Both the position numbers and the translations under genes were made by a program. 64,000 nt of DNA from Pseudomonas brassicacearum (GTDB taxonomy: Bacteria > Pseudomonadota > Gammaproteobacteria > Pseudomonadales > Pseudomonadaceae): positions 310,001 through 374,000 of the forward strand of contig NZ_CP007410.1 in assembly GCF_000585995.1 (NCBI RefSeq), written 5' to 3'. This document shows, piece after piece, positions 8,714 to 19,190 of the stretch (the stretch's first letter is position 1; every line of letters starts with the position of its first letter). Under the pieces are notes generated by a model, which searched no databases, was not told the origin of the DNA, and saw only the letters and a program-made list of their open reading frames with translations.

Positions 8714-9255
8714 GGGAACAGGTCAGCCTCGCTCAGGGCCTTGCCGGCCTGGTCCTTGGGCGACAGGATTGGCGCGCCTTGCAGCTCCCAATCGATGGCC
8801 AATTGCGGGTCGTTCCAGCGAATGCAGCGCTCGGCCGAGGGGGCGTAGTAATCCGTGGTCTTGTAGAGGAAATCCGCGGATTCGCTCAACACCACGAACC
8901 CGTGGGCAAACCCCGGCGGAACCCACATTTGCCGGTGGTTCTGCGCCGACAGGCGCACGCCGACCCATTGGCCGAACGTGGCCGAACTACGGCGAATATC
9001 CACCGCCACGTCCAGGACCTCGCCTGCGGTGACACGCACGAGTTTGCCCTGGGCTTGTTCGATCTGATAGTGCAGGCCGCGCAGGACACCCTTGGCCGAG
9101 CGCGAATGGTTGTCCTGGACGAACTGCAGCGCGCAGCCCGTGGCTTCGGTAAACGCCCGGGCATTGAAGCTTTCGTAGAAAAAACCGCGATCGTCACCGA
9201 AGACCTTCGGCTCGATGATCAGGACTTCCGGCAAGCGGGTGGCGATGACGTTCAA
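8710..9255 (-). CDS. rmlC: dTDP-4-dehydrorhamnose 3,5-epimerase RmlC
   Basis: The product is 181 aa, the usual RmlC length. The cupin fold carries the catalytic His in VLRGLHYQ and the family's [28 protein letters not shown] and [10 protein letters not shown] blocks. It epimerises C3 and C5 of dTDP-4-dehydro-6-deoxyglucose before RmlD reduces it. It is coupled to both neighbours by four-base overlaps. Confidence 0.96.
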   Translation of the reverse strand: MNVIATRLPEVLIIEPKVFGDDRGFFYESFNARAFTEATGCALQFVQDNHSRSAKGVLRGLHYQIEQAQGKLVRVTAGEVLDVAVDIRRSSATFGQWVGVRLSAQNHRQMWVPPGFAHGFVVLSESADFLYKTTDYYAPSAERCIRWNDPQLAIDWELQGAPILSPKDQAGKALSEADLFP

Positions 9256-10127
9256 TGGGTTTCTCCTGCGATCTTGAACAGGTACTGGCCGTAACCGGTC
9301 TTGCCGAAGTATTTGGCACGCTCAAGGACATGCTCGCGGCTGACCCAGCCCTGTTGGTAGGCAATTTCTTCCAGGCAGGCGACTTTCAGGCCTTGGCGGT
9401 GCTCAATGGTTTGCACGTATTGCGAGGCTTCAAGCAGGCTGTCGTGAGTGCCGGTGTCGAGCCAGGCGAAACCACGGCCAAACCGCTCGACGTGCAGGTC
9501 GCCGCGTTGCAGGTAGGCGTTGTTGACGTCGGTGATTTCCAGTTCGCCCCGAGGGGATGGCTTGATGGTCTTGGCGATCTGGATCACGTCGTTATCGTAG
9601 AAATACAGGCCGGTCACCGCATAACTGGATTTGGGCGCACTGGGTTTTTCTTCGATGGAAATGGCTCGCCCTTCTGGATCGAAGTCAATCACGCCAAAGC
9701 GTTCGGGATCCTTGACCCAGTAACCAAACACCGTTGCACCGCTCTGTCGGTTGACGGCGGTCTGCAATTGCTCGCCGAAATGCTGGCCGTGGAAAATATT
9801 GTCACCCAGGATCAGGCATACCGGATCGCTGCCAATAAATTGCTCGCCGATCAGGAACGCCTGGGCCAGGCCATCGGGTGAGGGTTGTTCGGCGTAGCTG
9901 AACTGCACGCCGAACTGGCTGCCGTCGCCCAACAGGCTGCGGTATTGCGGCAAGTCCTGCGGGGTGGAGATCACCAGGATGTCCCGGATGCCGGCCAGCA
10001 TCAGTACCGAGATCGGGTAATAGATCATCGGTTTGTCGTAAATCGGCAATAACTGCTTGGAAACCCCAAGGGTGATGGGGTGTAGACGTGTGCCGGAACC
10101 GCCGGCCAGAACAATACCTTTCATCAT
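9252..10127 (-). CDS. rmlA: Glucose-1-phosphate thymidylyltransferase RmlA
   Basis: The product has 291 aa. The nucleotidyltransferase signature [16 protein letters not shown] opens the protein, and [20 protein letters not shown] and [18 protein letters not shown] follow in the usual order. It couples dTTP to glucose-1-phosphate, the first committed and feedback-regulated step to dTDP-rhamnose. Its start codon overlaps the rmlB stop, and a second ATG directly follows the first. Confidence 0.96.
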   Translation of the reverse strand: MMKGIVLAGGSGTRLHPITLGVSKQLLPIYDKPMIYYPISVLMLAGIRDILVISTPQDLPQYRSLLGDGSQFGVQFSYAEQPSPDGLAQAFLIGEQFIGSDPVCLILGDNIFHGQHFGEQLQTAVNRQSGATVFGYWVKDPERFGVIDFDPEGRAISIEEKPSAPKSSYAVTGLYFYDNDVIQIAKTIKPSPRGELEITDVNNAYLQRGDLHVERFGRGFAWLDTGTHDSLLEASQYVQTIEHRQGLKVACLEEIAYQQGWVSREHVLERAKYFGKTGYGQYLFKIAGETH

Positions 10128-11206
10128 GCAATCGCATCCTTGTTGTCGAGCGAGCCCAGGCGCTCGCCCTGGTAGCTACCGTCCTGGACACGCCGGCACC
10201 ACAGCAGGTTCTCGAGGTACCACTGCACGGTTTTGCGCAGACCTGTCTCGAAGGTTTCCTGGGGCGTCCAGCCCAGTTCCCGCTCAATCTTGCCGGCATC
10301 GATGGCGTAGCGCAGGTCGTGGCCGGGGCGATCCTTGACGAAGGTGATCAGGTCGGCATAACCCTCGACCCCTTCGGGCTTGCGTGGCGCCAGTTCTTCG
10401 AGCAGCGCGCAAATGCTGCGCACCACCTCGATGTTTGTTTGTTCATTGTGGCCACCGATGTTGTAGGTCTCGCCGACCACGCCTTCGGTAACGACCTTGA
10501 ACAGCGCCCGGGCATGGTCTTCGACGTACAGCCAGTCACGCACTTGCTGGCCATCGCCGTACACCGGCAGCGGTTTACCGGCCAGTGCGTTGAGGATCAC
10601 CAGCGGAATCAGCTTCTCGGGGAAGTGGAACGGCCCGTAGTTGTTCGAGCAATTGGTCAACAGCACGGGCAAGCCGTAAGTGCGCTGCCAGGCGCGGACC
10701 AGGTGGTCGGACGCCGCCTTGCTGGCCGAGTAAGGGGAGCTTGGGGCATAGGCGGTGGTTTCGGTGAACAGGTCGTCCACACCGTGCAGGTCGCCATACA
10801 CTTCGTCGGTGGAAATGTGATGGAAGCGAAACGCGCGTTTTTGCGCCTCGGGCAGGGTCTGCCAATAGGCGCGGGTGGCTTCCAGCAGGCTGTAGGTGCC
10901 GACGATGTTGGTCTGGATGAAGTCTGCTGGACCGTCAATGGAGCGATCTACGTGGGACTCCGCGGCCAGATGCATGATGGCGTCGGGTTTGAACCGCGCG
11001 AGTATCGCGCTGACTGCTGGTTGATCGACGATATCGGCCTGCACGAATTCGTAGCGGCTGTCGTGATCGATGCTGCTCAGCGATTCGAGATTGCCGGCGT
11101 ACGTCAGCTTGTCGAGGTTCAGGACCTGGTGTTCGGTGTCCAGGATCAAGTGCCGTATGAGTGCCGAGCCGATGAAGCCGGCACCGCCAGTGATAAGAAT
11201 GCGCAT
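10124..11206 (-). CDS. rmlB: dTDP-glucose 4,6-dehydratase RmlB
   Basis: The product is 360 aa when started at [10 protein letters not shown]. The upstream 31-residue extension has no family match and crosses the promoter region. [10 protein letters not shown] is the NAD-binding loop, STDEVYGDL carries the catalytic Asp and Glu, and [10 protein letters not shown] the Tyr and Lys. It oxidises, dehydrates and re-reduces dTDP-glucose to the 4-keto-6-deoxy sugar. It is the first gene of the rml operon. The promoter should lie in the 208-base divergent gap to the fusion gene at 11415. Confidence 0.95.
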   Translation of the reverse strand: MRILITGGAGFIGSALIRHLILDTEHQVLNLDKLTYAGNLESLSSIDHDSRYEFVQADIVDQPAVSAILARFKPDAIMHLAAESHVDRSIDGPADFIQTNIVGTYSLLEATRAYWQTLPEAQKRAFRFHHISTDEVYGDLHGVDDLFTETTAYAPSSPYSASKAASDHLVRAWQRTYGLPVLLTNCSNNYGPFHFPEKLIPLVILNALAGKPLPVYGDGQQVRDWLYVEDHARALFKVVTEGVVGETYNIGGHNEQTNIEVVRSICALLEELAPRKPEGVEGYADLITFVKDRPGHDLRYAIDAGKIERELGWTPQETFETGLRKTVQWYLENLLWCRRVQDGSYQGERLGSLDNKDAIA

Positions 11207-11414
11207 CCGGTTAAGCCTTTTTCCGTGAGAACCCAAAGCGTAGGCGCATAGCTTGTCGGCATGTCGGAGGCGGTGCAAGCGAATATCCCCTGGACACACC
11301 CTTCCCGTACAGCGTCTCAGGAGGGCTGTGCATATTTTTGAACAGAGGGGTTGCTTATCCTCCGACTCAGTGGCGAGATAGTCATCCGAACAAAACCACC
11401 TCAGGGGTCCTTGT

Positions 11415-14327
11415 ATGCCACTCGCTACGTTGGTTCACCGTGCCAGTTTGCCAAGCCCACAGATCAGCGCCGAGCAAGCGCTGGTGCTGCTGCGCTCGAA
11501 TTATGGACTGAGCGGCGACCTGCGACCCCTTGGCAGCAACCAGGACCTCAACTACCGCGTCGACAGCGAGCGCGGCCGCTTTGTGTTGAAAATTTGCCAC
11601 GGCGACTACGCTGTCCCGGAAATACAGGCCCAACACGCTGCCCTCAAACAGTTGGCCGGACACGACGCGGTAAAAGTGCCGCGGGTCATCGCGGCCAGCA
11701 ATGGCCAGGACCTGCTGACATTGGACGTCGACGGCCAAGCGGTTCATATGCGCCTGCTGGAGTACATCGACGGCCAGTCCCTCACGCAGCTCAAGCACCT
11801 GACGCCCGAGCTTGTCACTGGCCTGGGCCGCCTGTGCGCGGAAATGGACCTGGCCCTGGCGACATTCGATCACCCGGGCCTGGAGCGCACCCTGCAGTGG
11901 GATGCGCGCCACGCCCCGGCCCTGGTCGATTACCTGTTGCCTGTCATCGAGGATGAACAACGGCGCCATCTGGTCGCCGAGGTCGCGCAACAGGCCGAGC
12001 GGCGCTTGCAGCCACTCAAGGCCAACCTGCCGGTACAGGCGATTCACATGGACATCACCGATGACAACGCGGTCTGGCAACGCGATGCCCAGCGCCAGTG
12101 GCAATTGCAGGGGGTCATTGATTTCGGCGACCTGGTCCGCACCTGGCGCATCACTGATCTGTCGGTGACCTGCGCGGCCCTGCTGCACCATGCTAACGGG
12201 GATCCGTTCTTTATATTGCCGGCGATCAAGGCCTATCACGGGGTCAATCCGTTGCAGCGCGACGAATTGCTGGCGCTTTGGCCAATGATCGTCGCGCGCG
12301 CCGCCGTACTGGTGCTCAGCGGTGAACAGCAGGTTGCCATCGACCCGCAGAACCAATACAGCCGTGACAATCTGGAACATGAGTGGGAAATTTTCCGTGT
12401 CGCCCACTCGGTGCCTTTCGAGCTGATGGAAGCGGCGATCCTCACCGCCGTCGGCCACAGCCTGCCAGCCATTGCCAGCGAAGGCTTCGCGCCGTTGTTG
12501 CCGACCCTGGTGGGCCGAGAGTTCGCCCTGATCGACCTGGGGGTGCTGAGCGCGCATTTCGAAGCCGGTAACTGGGAGCAGCCGGAGATCGACCAGCGCC
12601 TGCTGAGTGAAGCGGCTGGCGTCCATGGCCTGGCGGCCAGCCGTTACGGGCAGTACCGATTGTCCCGTACCCGGCCGGACAGTGCTGTTGAACCGGATAC
12701 TTATCCGTTGCACGTGGAGCTGAGCGTACCTCAGGGCTCTCCCCTCGAATCACCCTTCGCCGGTGTGGTGCACAAGGGCGCCGATGGCCTGCTGCAACTG
12801 GACAGCGCTCAACTGAGTGTGCGGTTGTGGGGCGTGTCCTCGCCGCTGCACTCGGGGGCCGCCTTGGTCAAGGGGCAGGTCCTGGGCGAAGTCTCGGGGC
12901 TGCTGCGCGTGCAGCTGTGCCGGGGGGCACAAGTCAATCCACCACTGTTCTGCACGCCTTCGAGGGCTGCGGCCTGGCAGGCATTGTGCCCTTCGCCGGC
13001 GGTGCTGCTGGGGCTGGCGTGCGATGCTGAGCCGGAGATCGATCCCGAGGCGCTGCTGGCCCGTCGCGATGCGAGCTTCGCCCGGTCCCAGAAGCACTAC
13101 TACGTCGACCCTCCTCGCATCGAGCGCGGCTGGCGCAACCATCTGATCGACATGCAGGGGCGCTCCTACCTCGACATGCTCAACAATGTCGCGGTGCTGG
13201 GGCATGGGCATCCGCGCATGGCCGCGGTGGCCGCTCGGCAATGGTCGCTGCTCAATACCAATTCACGTTTCCACTATGCGGCGGTTGCCGAGTTTTCCGA
13301 GCGTCTGCTGTCGCTGGCTCCGTCCAACATGGACCGGGTGTTCCTGGTCAACAGCGGCACCGAGGCCAACGACCTGGCGATCCGCCTGGCCTGGGCCTAC
13401 AGCGGCGGGCGAGACATGCTCAGTGTGCTGGAGGCGTACCATGGCTGGTCGGTGGCCGCCGATGCGGTGTCGACGTCCATCGCCGACAACCCCCAGGCCC
13501 TGAGCAGTCGCCCGGACTGGGTGCATCCGGTGACCGCCCCCAATACCTATCGTGGCGAATTTCGTGGGCCCGACAGTGCGCCGGATTATGTGCGTAGCGT
13601 CGAACACAACCTGGCGAAAATCGCCGAAAGCAAACGCCAACTTGCCGGTTTCATCTGCGAACCGGTGTACGGCAATGCCGGCGGGATCGCGCTGCCGCCC
13701 GGGTATCTGAAGCAGGTCTACGCCATGGTGCGCGAACGCGGCGGGGTTTGCATCGCCGACGAAGTGCAGGTCGGTTACGGGCGCATGGGTAAGTTTTTCT
13801 GGGGCTTTGAAGAGCAAGGCGTGGTGCCGGACATCATCACCATGGCCAAGGGCATGGGCAACGGCCAGCCACTGGGAGCGGTCATCACCCGCCGGGAAAT
13901 CGCCGAGGCCTTGGAAGCCGAGGGCTATTTCTTCTCGTCGGCCGGTGGCAGCCCGGTCAGTTGCCGGATTGGCATGGCGGTCCTGGACGTCATGGAGGAA
14001 GAAAAACTCTGGGAAAATGCCCAAGTGGTAGGCGGGCATTTCAAGGCGCGGCTTGAGGCCTTGATCGACCAATATCCATTGGTCGGTGCGGTGCATGGTT
14101 CCGGGTTCTACCTGGGCGTGGAGCTGATCCGTAATCGCGAGACCCTGGAACCGGCTACCGAAGAAACCATGGCGTTGTGCAATCGTCTTCGGGAGTTGGG
14201 GATCTTCATGCAACCGACTGGCGATTATCTGAACATCCTCAAGATCAAGCCGCCGATGGTGACCACGCGTCAGAGTGTGGATTTCTTTGTCGATATGCTG
14301 GCGAAGGTATTGGACGAGGAGCTGTAA
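11415..14327 (+). CDS. Fusion protein: hydroxylysine-kinase-like APH kinase, M23-like domain and class III aminotransferase-fold phospho-lyase-like enzyme
   Basis: The product has 970 aa. Residues about 35-275 are an aminoglycoside-phosphotransferase-type kinase with the catalytic [11 protein letters not shown] and metal-binding [12 protein letters not shown]. Residues about 430-510 resemble an M23 domain but lack its His ligands. Residues about 560-965 form a class III PLP enzyme: [27 protein letters not shown], and the PLP lysine at residue 812 in MAKGMGNG. The kinase half resembles 5-hydroxylysine kinase and the C-terminal half resembles ethanolamine-phosphate and phosphohydroxylysine phospho-lyases. 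Phosphorylation of an amino alcohol followed by elimination is therefore plausible. The real substrate is unknown. It is divergent from rmlB and upstream of aguA. Databases usually name it only class III aminotransferase. Confidence 0.85.
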   Translation: MPLATLVHRASLPSPQISAEQALVLLRSNYGLSGDLRPLGSNQDLNYRVDSERGRFVLKICHGDYAVPEIQAQHAALKQLAGHDAVKVPRVIAASNGQDLLTLDVDGQAVHMRLLEYIDGQSLTQLKHLTPELVTGLGRLCAEMDLALATFDHPGLERTLQWDARHAPALVDYLLPVIEDEQRRHLVAEVAQQAERRLQPLKANLPVQAIHMDITDDNAVWQRDAQRQWQLQGVIDFGDLVRTWRITDLSVTCAALLHHANGDPFFILPAIKAYHGVNPLQRDELLALWPMIVARAAVLVLSGEQQVAIDPQNQYSRDNLEHEWEIFRVAHSVPFELMEAAILTAVGHSLPAIASEGFAPLLPTLVGREFALIDLGVLSAHFEAGNWEQPEIDQRLLSEAAGVHGLAASRYGQYRLSRTRPDSAVEPDTYPLHVELSVPQGSPLESPFAGVVHKGADGLLQLDSAQLSVRLWGVSSPLHSGAALVKGQVLGEVSGLLRVQLCRGAQVNPPLFCTPSRAAAWQALCPSPAVLLGLACDAEPEIDPEALLARRDASFARSQKHYYVDPPRIERGWRNHLIDMQGRSYLDMLNNVAVLGHGHPRMAAVAARQWSLLNTNSRFHYAAVAEFSERLLSLAPSNMDRVFLVNSGTEANDLAIRLAWAYSGGRDMLSVLEAYHGWSVAADAVSTSIADNPQALSSRPDWVHPVTAPNTYRGEFRGPDSAPDYVRSVEHNLAKIAESKRQLAGFICEPVYGNAGGIALPPGYLKQVYAMVRERGGVCIADEVQVGYGRMGKFFWGFEEQGVVPDIITMAKGMGNGQPLGAVITRREIAEALEAEGYFFSSAGGSPVSCRIGMAVLDVMEEEKLWENAQVVGGHFKARLEALIDQYPLVGAVHGSGFYLGVELIRNRETLEPATEETMALCNRLRELGIFMQPTGDYLNILKIKPPMVTTRQSVDFFVDMLAKVLDEEL

Positions 14328-14354
14328 TCGATCTGGAACGCCAAGCTGTTCCTC

Positions 14355-14443
14355 TGTGGGAGCGAGCTTGCTCGCGATGACGGTGTCCAAGCCAATATTA
14401 ATGTGGCTGAACAACCGCTATCGCGAGCAAGCTCGCTCCCACA
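14355..14443. repeat. REP doublet (REPIN)
   Basis: TGTGGGAGCGAGCTTGCTCG at 14355 and its inverse CGAGCAAGCTCGCTCCCACA at 14424 face each other across about 40 bases, in the same arrangement as at 1712. They follow the fusion gene and precede an AT-rich stretch that probably carries the aguA promoter. Confidence 0.9.
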
Positions 14444-14580
14444 GGGTTTGGCGTTACTTTTTAAATCGATTTTTGTCGGTGTTTTTCGCTTTTTTTTGAT
14501 GGTGTTTAGTTTTTGTGACTTTATTAGCCGATATTTATCGTTTATAAAGTTGCCACTGCCCATCGCCCAGGAGATGACCC

Positions 14581-15687
14581 ATGACAACGTTGCACAGCAC
14601 TCCCCGCGCGGATGGTTTCCACATGCCTGCCGAGTGGGCGACCCAGACCCAGGTCTGGATGATCTGGCCCGAGCGTCCGGATAACTGGCGCTTGGGCGGC
14701 AAGCCCGCGCAGGCCGCCCACGTGGCGCTAGCCAAGGCCATCGCCCGGTTCGAGCCGGTGACTGTTGCGGTGTCTGCGGCCCAGTACGAAAACGCCCGGG
14801 CGCGCCTCGACGTACCGAATATCCGCGTGGTGGAGATGTCCAGCGACGACGCCTGGATCCGCGACACGGGCCCGACGTTCGTGATCAATGACAACGGTGA
14901 AGTGCGCGGTGTCGACTGGGATTTCAACGCCTGGGGCGGTTTCGACGGTGGCCTGTATGCGCCCTGGAACCGGGATTCGCAAGTGGCCAGCAAGGTCCTC
15001 GAGATCGAGCGCAGCCCGCGTTATCGCACCGAAGGTTTTGTGCTCGAGGGCGGTTCGATCCATGTCGATGGCGAAGGCACCCTGATCACCACCGAAGAAT
15101 GCCTGCTCAACCGCAATCGCAACCCGCACCTGAGCCGCGAAGACATTGAGGCGGTGCTCAGCGCGCAGTTGGCGGTGGATAAGATCATCTGGCTGCCAAA
15201 TGGTCTGTTCAATGACGAAACCGACGGCCATGTGGATAACTTCTGCTGCTACGTGCGTCCAGGTGAAGTATTGCTGGCCTGGACCGACGACCCGCAGGAC
15301 CCGAACTACAGCCGTTGCCACGCGGCGATGGAAGTGCTGCAAAACAGCACCGACGCCAAGGGGCGCCCGTTCGTAGTGCATAAGATGCCGATTCCGGGAC
15401 CGTTGTACGCCACCGAAGAAGAATGTTCGGGCGTGGATGCGGTGGAAGGTTCCCAGGAGCGCAATCCGACCGTGCGGCTGGCCGGTTCCTACGTGAACTT
15501 CCTGATCGTCAACGGCGGCATCATCGCGCCAAGTTTTGACGATCCGCTGGATGGCCCGGCCAGGGAGCTGCTGCAAAGCCTGTTCCCGCAGCATGAAGTG
15601 GTCATGGTGCCGGGGCGCGAACTGTTACTGGGGGGCGGGAATATTCATTGCCTTACCCAACAGCAACCTGCGCCGCGGGCAAAATGA
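14581..15687 (+). CDS. aguA: Agmatine deiminase AguA
   Basis: The product has 368 aa, the family length. The guanidine-modifying fold is shown by [20 protein letters not shown] at the start, the [14 protein letters not shown] block, [10 protein letters not shown], and the catalytic Cys in [13 protein letters not shown] near the C-terminus. It hydrolyses agmatine to N-carbamoylputrescine and ammonia, on the arginine decarboxylase route to putrescine. The ribosome site CAGGAGATGACCC precedes the ATG. The partner aguB is not adjacent. Two hairpin terminators follow. Its neighbour is the amine-acting fusion protein at 11415. Confidence 0.96.
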   Translation: MTTLHSTPRADGFHMPAEWATQTQVWMIWPERPDNWRLGGKPAQAAHVALAKAIARFEPVTVAVSAAQYENARARLDVPNIRVVEMSSDDAWIRDTGPTFVINDNGEVRGVDWDFNAWGGFDGGLYAPWNRDSQVASKVLEIERSPRYRTEGFVLEGGSIHVDGEGTLITTEECLLNRNRNPHLSREDIEAVLSAQLAVDKIIWLPNGLFNDETDGHVDNFCCYVRPGEVLLAWTDDPQDPNYSRCHAAMEVLQNSTDAKGRPFVVHKMPIPGPLYATEEECSGVDAVEGSQERNPTVRLAGSYVNFLIVNGGIIAPSFDDPLDGPARELLQSLFPQHEVVMVPGRELLLGGGNIHCLTQQQPAPRAK

Positions 15688-15721
15688 GTGGTGATGTAAC
15701 AGCCGGGTGATATCGACTGCA

Positions 15722-15791
15722 CCGGCTCTACGCCGGCGTTTTTGGATCCATCCTGGCAAGCCCGCGGCCCGATTGGCGCGCGGGCTTTTTT
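15722..15791 (+). terminator. Tandem intrinsic terminators after aguA
   Basis: CCGGC-TCTAC-GCCGG followed by CGTTTTT lies at 15722-15745. AGCCCGCG...CGCGGGCT followed by TTTTTT lies at 15759-15791. The second is the stronger hairpin. Confidence 0.8.
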
Positions 15792-15929
15792 GTGCCTGTT
15801 TATTGGCGCCGCGGATACATTGGCATAGCTCTTGTATCTGGATTTCAGCAGTTCTGGGGAGAGAACTGAGTTGTTTTGTCATAAACCTTGGATAAATTGG
15901 CCGCTCATCAACCAGGAGAGGGCGCTGGA

Positions 15930-16130
15930 ATGAATATGATTAGCGAGCGCACATGCCATCCCTTGGCCGTTAATGGTGAGTCGCTTCAAGCCCTGGCGCA
16001 GTGGTTGAAGTCCAACGGAACGCGTCAGATCAGAGAACCTGATCCGCGGCGGATAATCGTTGAACGCTACCCTGCTGGCCTGTTCAGCGAGGCGGAGCTG
16101 GAAGCGTTGTGGGATGTGATGCAAGGATAG
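15930..16130 (+). CDS. Small conserved hypothetical protein
   Basis: The product is 66 aa starting at MNMISERTCH. A start 42 bases upstream is possible, but GGAGAGGGCGCTGGA in front of the chosen ATG is the better ribosome site. It has no signal peptide or membrane segment. The composition is that of a soluble protein, with a helical middle (LQALAQWLKSNG) and a C-terminal FSEAELEALWDVMQG. It has its own terminator. I recall similar short proteins in other Pseudomonas but no function. Confidence 0.7.
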   Translation: MNMISERTCHPLAVNGESLQALAQWLKSNGTRQIREPDPRRIIVERYPAGLFSEAELEALWDVMQG

Positions 16131-16145
16131 AATTCGACGGATTGA

Positions 16146-16180
16146 TAAAAAGCGCTGGCCGGGATGGCAGCGCTTTTTTT
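16146..16180 (+). terminator. Intrinsic terminator after the 66-aa gene
   Basis: AAAAAGCGCTG and CAGCGCTTTTTTT enclose a ten-base loop. The perfect stem with A- and T-runs can work in both directions. Confidence 0.88.
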
Positions 16181-16268
16181 GTGCCCGCTGGATTTCAAGT
16201 TCACATCAATGCTTGTGGGAGCGAAACTTCTTAGACGTTTTTCGCTTGATCACAGACGATTCATGAAA

Positions 16269-16298
16269 TTGACACGCTGTTGAGGGCGCGACTAGGAT
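16269..16298 (+). promoter_or_regulatory. Sigma-70-like promoter upstream of the oprD leader
   Basis: TTGACA at 16269-16274 and TAGGAT at 16293-16298 are 18 bases apart. The expected start of transcription is about 16305. A terminator hairpin lies only about 40 bases further on, so the transcript would either end there or read through into the porin gene. Confidence 0.5.
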
Positions 16299-16340
16299 TC
16301 GTCCACGCCTGTGGCTAACAGCCATGACTCTTAAATAATA

Positions 16341-16377
16341 AAAAGGCCCGACACGATCGCTCGTGGGCGGGCCTTTT
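16341..16377 (+). terminator. Hairpin with T-run in the oprD leader
   Basis: AAAAGGCCCG at 16341 pairs with CGGGCCTTTT at 16368. The inner part CACGA-TCGC-TCGTG can extend the stem. It stands between a good promoter and the porin start at 16472, so it may be an attenuator or the end of a small RNA of about 75 bases. Confidence 0.7.
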
Positions 16378-16471
16378 CATTATTTCAGGAGCAAGAGTCC
16401 GAAAAAGAGCGCAAAAGCGCCATTTCGGCTGCCAGTCGCAGTGCGTATCAACCCGTACAAGGAAAATAAAC

Positions 16472-17758
16472 ATGTTGAACAAGCGCATTGGTTTGATCGC
16501 ACTGGGGATTTTGAGCACGACACACGCCATGGCCAACGACCAGGCCGAGTCCAAGGGGTTCGTTGACGACAGCAGCCTGAAAGTGCTGTTGCGCAACGCC
16601 TACATGAACCGCGACTACAAAGATGGCAACCAAGACAAAGCCGAATGGGGCCAGGCGGCCATTGGGACGTTCTCGTCCGGTTTCACCCAGGGCACCGTGG
16701 GTGTGGGCGTGGATGCTTTCGGCCTGTACGCGCTGCGTCTGGACGGCGGCAAGGGTCGCTCGGGGGCACAAGGCATCGACTTCTTCAAGCAAGGCGACAG
16801 CGGCAACGCGGCCGATGACCTGTCCAAGTTTGGTGCAGCGGTCAAGTTCCGTGTCTCTAATACGGTGCTGGCCTACGGTGACCAGATGCCGGCCCTGCCG
16901 GTGCTGAGCTATGACAATTCGCGCCTGCTGCCGGAAAGCTACACCGGCACGCTGATCACTTCCAAAGAGATCAAGGGCCTGGAATTGAACGCTGGTCGTT
17001 TCACTGCCGAATCGCGCAAGAGCGCCGAAGGTCGTGACAGCGGTGGCTTGAAGTCGATCAACGTATTGGGCGGCAGCTATCAGTTCACCGAGCAGTTCAA
17101 GGCTTCGCTCTACGCCTCGGATGTCGAGGACGTATTGAAGAAGCAATACGTAAACGCCAACTATGTGTTTCCACTGGCCAAGGATCAGTCCCTGACCCTG
17201 GACTTCAACGGTTATCGCACCAAGCTGGACAACGGCTACGTTCGCGAAAACAACGTCACCGGCGACGACAACAAGATCTGGAGCCTGGCTGCCACCTTCG
17301 CCACAGGTCCGCACAGCTTCACGCTGGCTCACCAGCGCAGCACCGGCGACAGCAACCTGGGCTACGCCTACGGCGGTTATCAGCGCGGACAGAATCGTGT
17401 GGGTGACGGTGGTAACACGATCTACCTGGCCAACTCCTACTGGTCCGACTTCAATGCTGAAGACGAACGCAGCTGGCAGCTGGGCTACGGCCTGGATTTC
17501 ACCACCTTCGGTGTACCGGGCCTGACCTATAACGTCGCTTACGTGCGTGGCGATAACATCACCACGTCCACCAGCGAAGGCGGCACCGAGCGCGAGATCT
17601 TCAACCAGTTCAAGTACGTGGTCCAGGGCGGTCCGGCCAAGGACTTGAGCGTAAGGTTGCGCAGCTCGATCCTGCGTGTGTCGCAGAAATCCAGCGAGTA
17701 CAACGTCAGTGGCAACGAAGTGCGGGTGTTCGTGGATTACCCGATCAGCGTCTTCTGA
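16472..17758 (+). CDS. OprD-family outer-membrane porin
   Basis: The product has 428 aa with a signal peptide (MLNKRIGLIALGILSTTHAM, cleaved after AMA). The mature part opens with a glycine/aspartate-rich strand region containing KVLLRNAYMNRDYK and continues with the alternating aromatic strands of an 18-strand OprD barrel. The C-terminus is VFVDYPISVF, with the final Phe needed for barrel insertion. OprD/Occ porins admit basic amino acids (OccD) or aromatic and other carboxylates (OccK). I cannot fix the substrate. The ribosome site ACAAGGAAA precedes the ATG, and a long leader with a terminator-like hairpin lies upstream. Confidence 0.93.
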   Translation: MLNKRIGLIALGILSTTHAMANDQAESKGFVDDSSLKVLLRNAYMNRDYKDGNQDKAEWGQAAIGTFSSGFTQGTVGVGVDAFGLYALRLDGGKGRSGAQGIDFFKQGDSGNAADDLSKFGAAVKFRVSNTVLAYGDQMPALPVLSYDNSRLLPESYTGTLITSKEIKGLELNAGRFTAESRKSAEGRDSGGLKSINVLGGSYQFTEQFKASLYASDVEDVLKKQYVNANYVFPLAKDQSLTLDFNGYRTKLDNGYVRENNVTGDDNKIWSLAATFATGPHSFTLAHQRSTGDSNLGYAYGGYQRGQNRVGDGGNTIYLANSYWSDFNAEDERSWQLGYGLDFTTFGVPGLTYNVAYVRGDNITTSTSEGGTEREIFNQFKYVVQGGPAKDLSVRLRSSILRVSQKSSEYNVSGNEVRVFVDYPISVF

Positions 17759-17786
17759 TACTTGATCGCGTGATAAGCGCCTGATG

Positions 17787-17816
17787 AAACCCCCGACCGC
17801 AAGCTCGGGGGTTTTT
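17787..17816 (+). terminator. Intrinsic terminator after oprD
   Basis: AAACCCCCGA and TCGGGGGTTTTT form a 10-bp stem with an eight-base loop, 28 bases after the porin stop. Confidence 0.92.
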
Positions 17817-17992
17817 GGCTTTCAAGGTCAAAAATATCGCTGAAACCGGCTCTTTTCTCGAAAAAAAGTCGTACTAATTGCGCTTCATCCACCGTTTCAA
17901 GCATGGCTTGAAATGCCTCAAATTCTTTCTCATGGACGTAAATCCTGAACCCACTAGATTAGGCCGCTCAACGCAGTGGAGACCTATAAAAA

Positions 17993-18739
17993 ATGATCGT
18001 TCTGAACAAGGAAGTGGGCGAAGCGCTACGACGTGACAAGTTCGTCAACGTCCGCGGTGGGGACTTCAACCTCTACGGTCATTTCGGCGACTTTGTCCGG
18101 CTGACCAAAAGCTGGGAAAACATGGAGCCCGACAGTTACTACGGCCAGGCCGAGTCAGGCATGCGTTTTCGCCGCTACAGCGACTTCGAGTACAACCCCA
18201 CGACCCGTGAGCTCAAGCAGCTCGAGCACCGGGCCTACGTTCAGTCCAAGGCCAACAACAGTTATGTTGGCGGACTGGAGCGGCACTTCCAGGACTTCTC
18301 CAACGAAGTGATCAACTCGCCCGTGATGCGTAGCCTGATCGACACGGACTTCGAGGTTTACAAGAACGTCCTGCCGCAGGAGTTACACGATGAAATCTGG
18401 CAGTGCCAGATCCATCAGATCCGGATCGAGATCAAACCGGGCAAGCAGCTGGAAATCACCCCGGAAGGCATTCATTGCGACGGCTATCCGTTCAGCGGCG
18501 TGCACTTCTGGGGCCGCCATAATGTGGCGGGTGCCGAAAGCCGTTTGTACACCGCCCAGGAAGAACAGCTGGCGGCGACGACCTACGAGGATATCCTCGA
18601 CACCACGTTCTTCCTTGATCGTGACATGCGCCATTACGTGACGACGGCGCGCAATGTTCACGCCCATGAAATGGCGTTCAGGCAAATCCTGGCCATTTCC
18701 TTCTCGCGGCCCGGGACCGCTTTCGACATTGTTCGCTGA
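17993..18739 (+). CDS. 2-oxoglutarate/Fe(II) dioxygenase (PF10014, amino-acid hydroxylase type)
   Basis: The product has 248 aa. The iron triad is visible: His161 and Asp163 in EGIHCDGYPFSG and a distal His at 223 or 225 in NVHAHEMAFRQ, followed by the oxoglutarate-binding Arg239 in AISFSRP. This is the BsmA/L-isoleucine dioxygenase family, whose characterised members hydroxylate free L-amino acids such as Ile, Leu and Met. It is the first gene of a likely operon with a GNAT and an AzlC/AzlD exporter, which suggests a hydroxylated amino acid is made, perhaps acetylated, and exported. The substrate is unknown. GTGGAGACC about 17-9 bases before the ATG is a weak ribosome site. Confidence 0.85.
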   Translation: MIVLNKEVGEALRRDKFVNVRGGDFNLYGHFGDFVRLTKSWENMEPDSYYGQAESGMRFRRYSDFEYNPTTRELKQLEHRAYVQSKANNSYVGGLERHFQDFSNEVINSPVMRSLIDTDFEVYKNVLPQELHDEIWQCQIHQIRIEIKPGKQLEITPEGIHCDGYPFSGVHFWGRHNVAGAESRLYTAQEEQLAATTYEDILDTTFFLDRDMRHYVTTARNVHAHEMAFRQILAISFSRPGTAFDIVR

Positions 18740-18752
18740 ACGGATCGAACCC

Positions 18753-19190
18753 ATGGAGGACTCGGTGCAGCAGGTTCTGTTGCGCCGGGCCCTGGTCAAG
18801 GATGCCGAACGACTGGAGCAGTTTTTTCGCGGATTCAACGAAGTGTCGTTCTGCGAATGGCAGGATGCCCGATTCTTGCGGGGTGTATTGTTGCAGGACA
18901 CCACCACTGCATACCTGGCGATCGATGCCTGCGGTGAAGTGGTCGGCGCGGTCATCGGTGGCGTGCTTGGCACCCGCGGTACGATCAATCACCTGGCCGT
19001 CAGCCCGGCGCATCGCACCCGCGGCCTGGGCCAACGCTTGGTGGAAGCGGCTTCGGCCGACATGAAACGGGTGGGCGTGCTGCGCATGTTCCTGTTCGTC
19101 GACGATGCTAATCTGGCCGGCAAGCGCTTCTGGGCTGCCCAGGGGTTCTGTGAGCCCCAGGGTGAAATCACTTTCGAGAGGGATTTATGA
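18753..19190 (+). CDS. GNAT-family N-acetyltransferase
   Basis: The product is 145 aa from MEDSVQQVLL. The longer frame from 18654 overlaps the dioxygenase and is rejected. The acetyl-CoA loop is HRTRGLGQRLVEAA (Q/RxxGxG/A type), preceded by the strand INHLAVSP. MFLFVDDANLAGKRFWAAQGF is the usual GNAT end. It sits 13 bases after the dioxygenase and overlaps azlC by four bases, so it belongs to the same unit. It may acetylate the hydroxylated product, as detoxification or before export. The substrate cannot be told. Confidence 0.88.
   Translation: MEDSVQQVLLRRALVKDAERLEQFFRGFNEVSFCEWQDARFLRGVLLQDTTTAYLAIDACGEVVGAVIGGVLGTRGTINHLAVSPAHRTRGLGQRLVEAASADMKRVGVLRMFLFVDDANLAGKRFWAAQGFCEPQGEITFERDL

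Noticed and set aside
13263..14414. 383-codon open frame opposite the PLP domain of the fusion gene
   Set aside because: Shadow frame; the PLP-binding motifs are on the plus strand.
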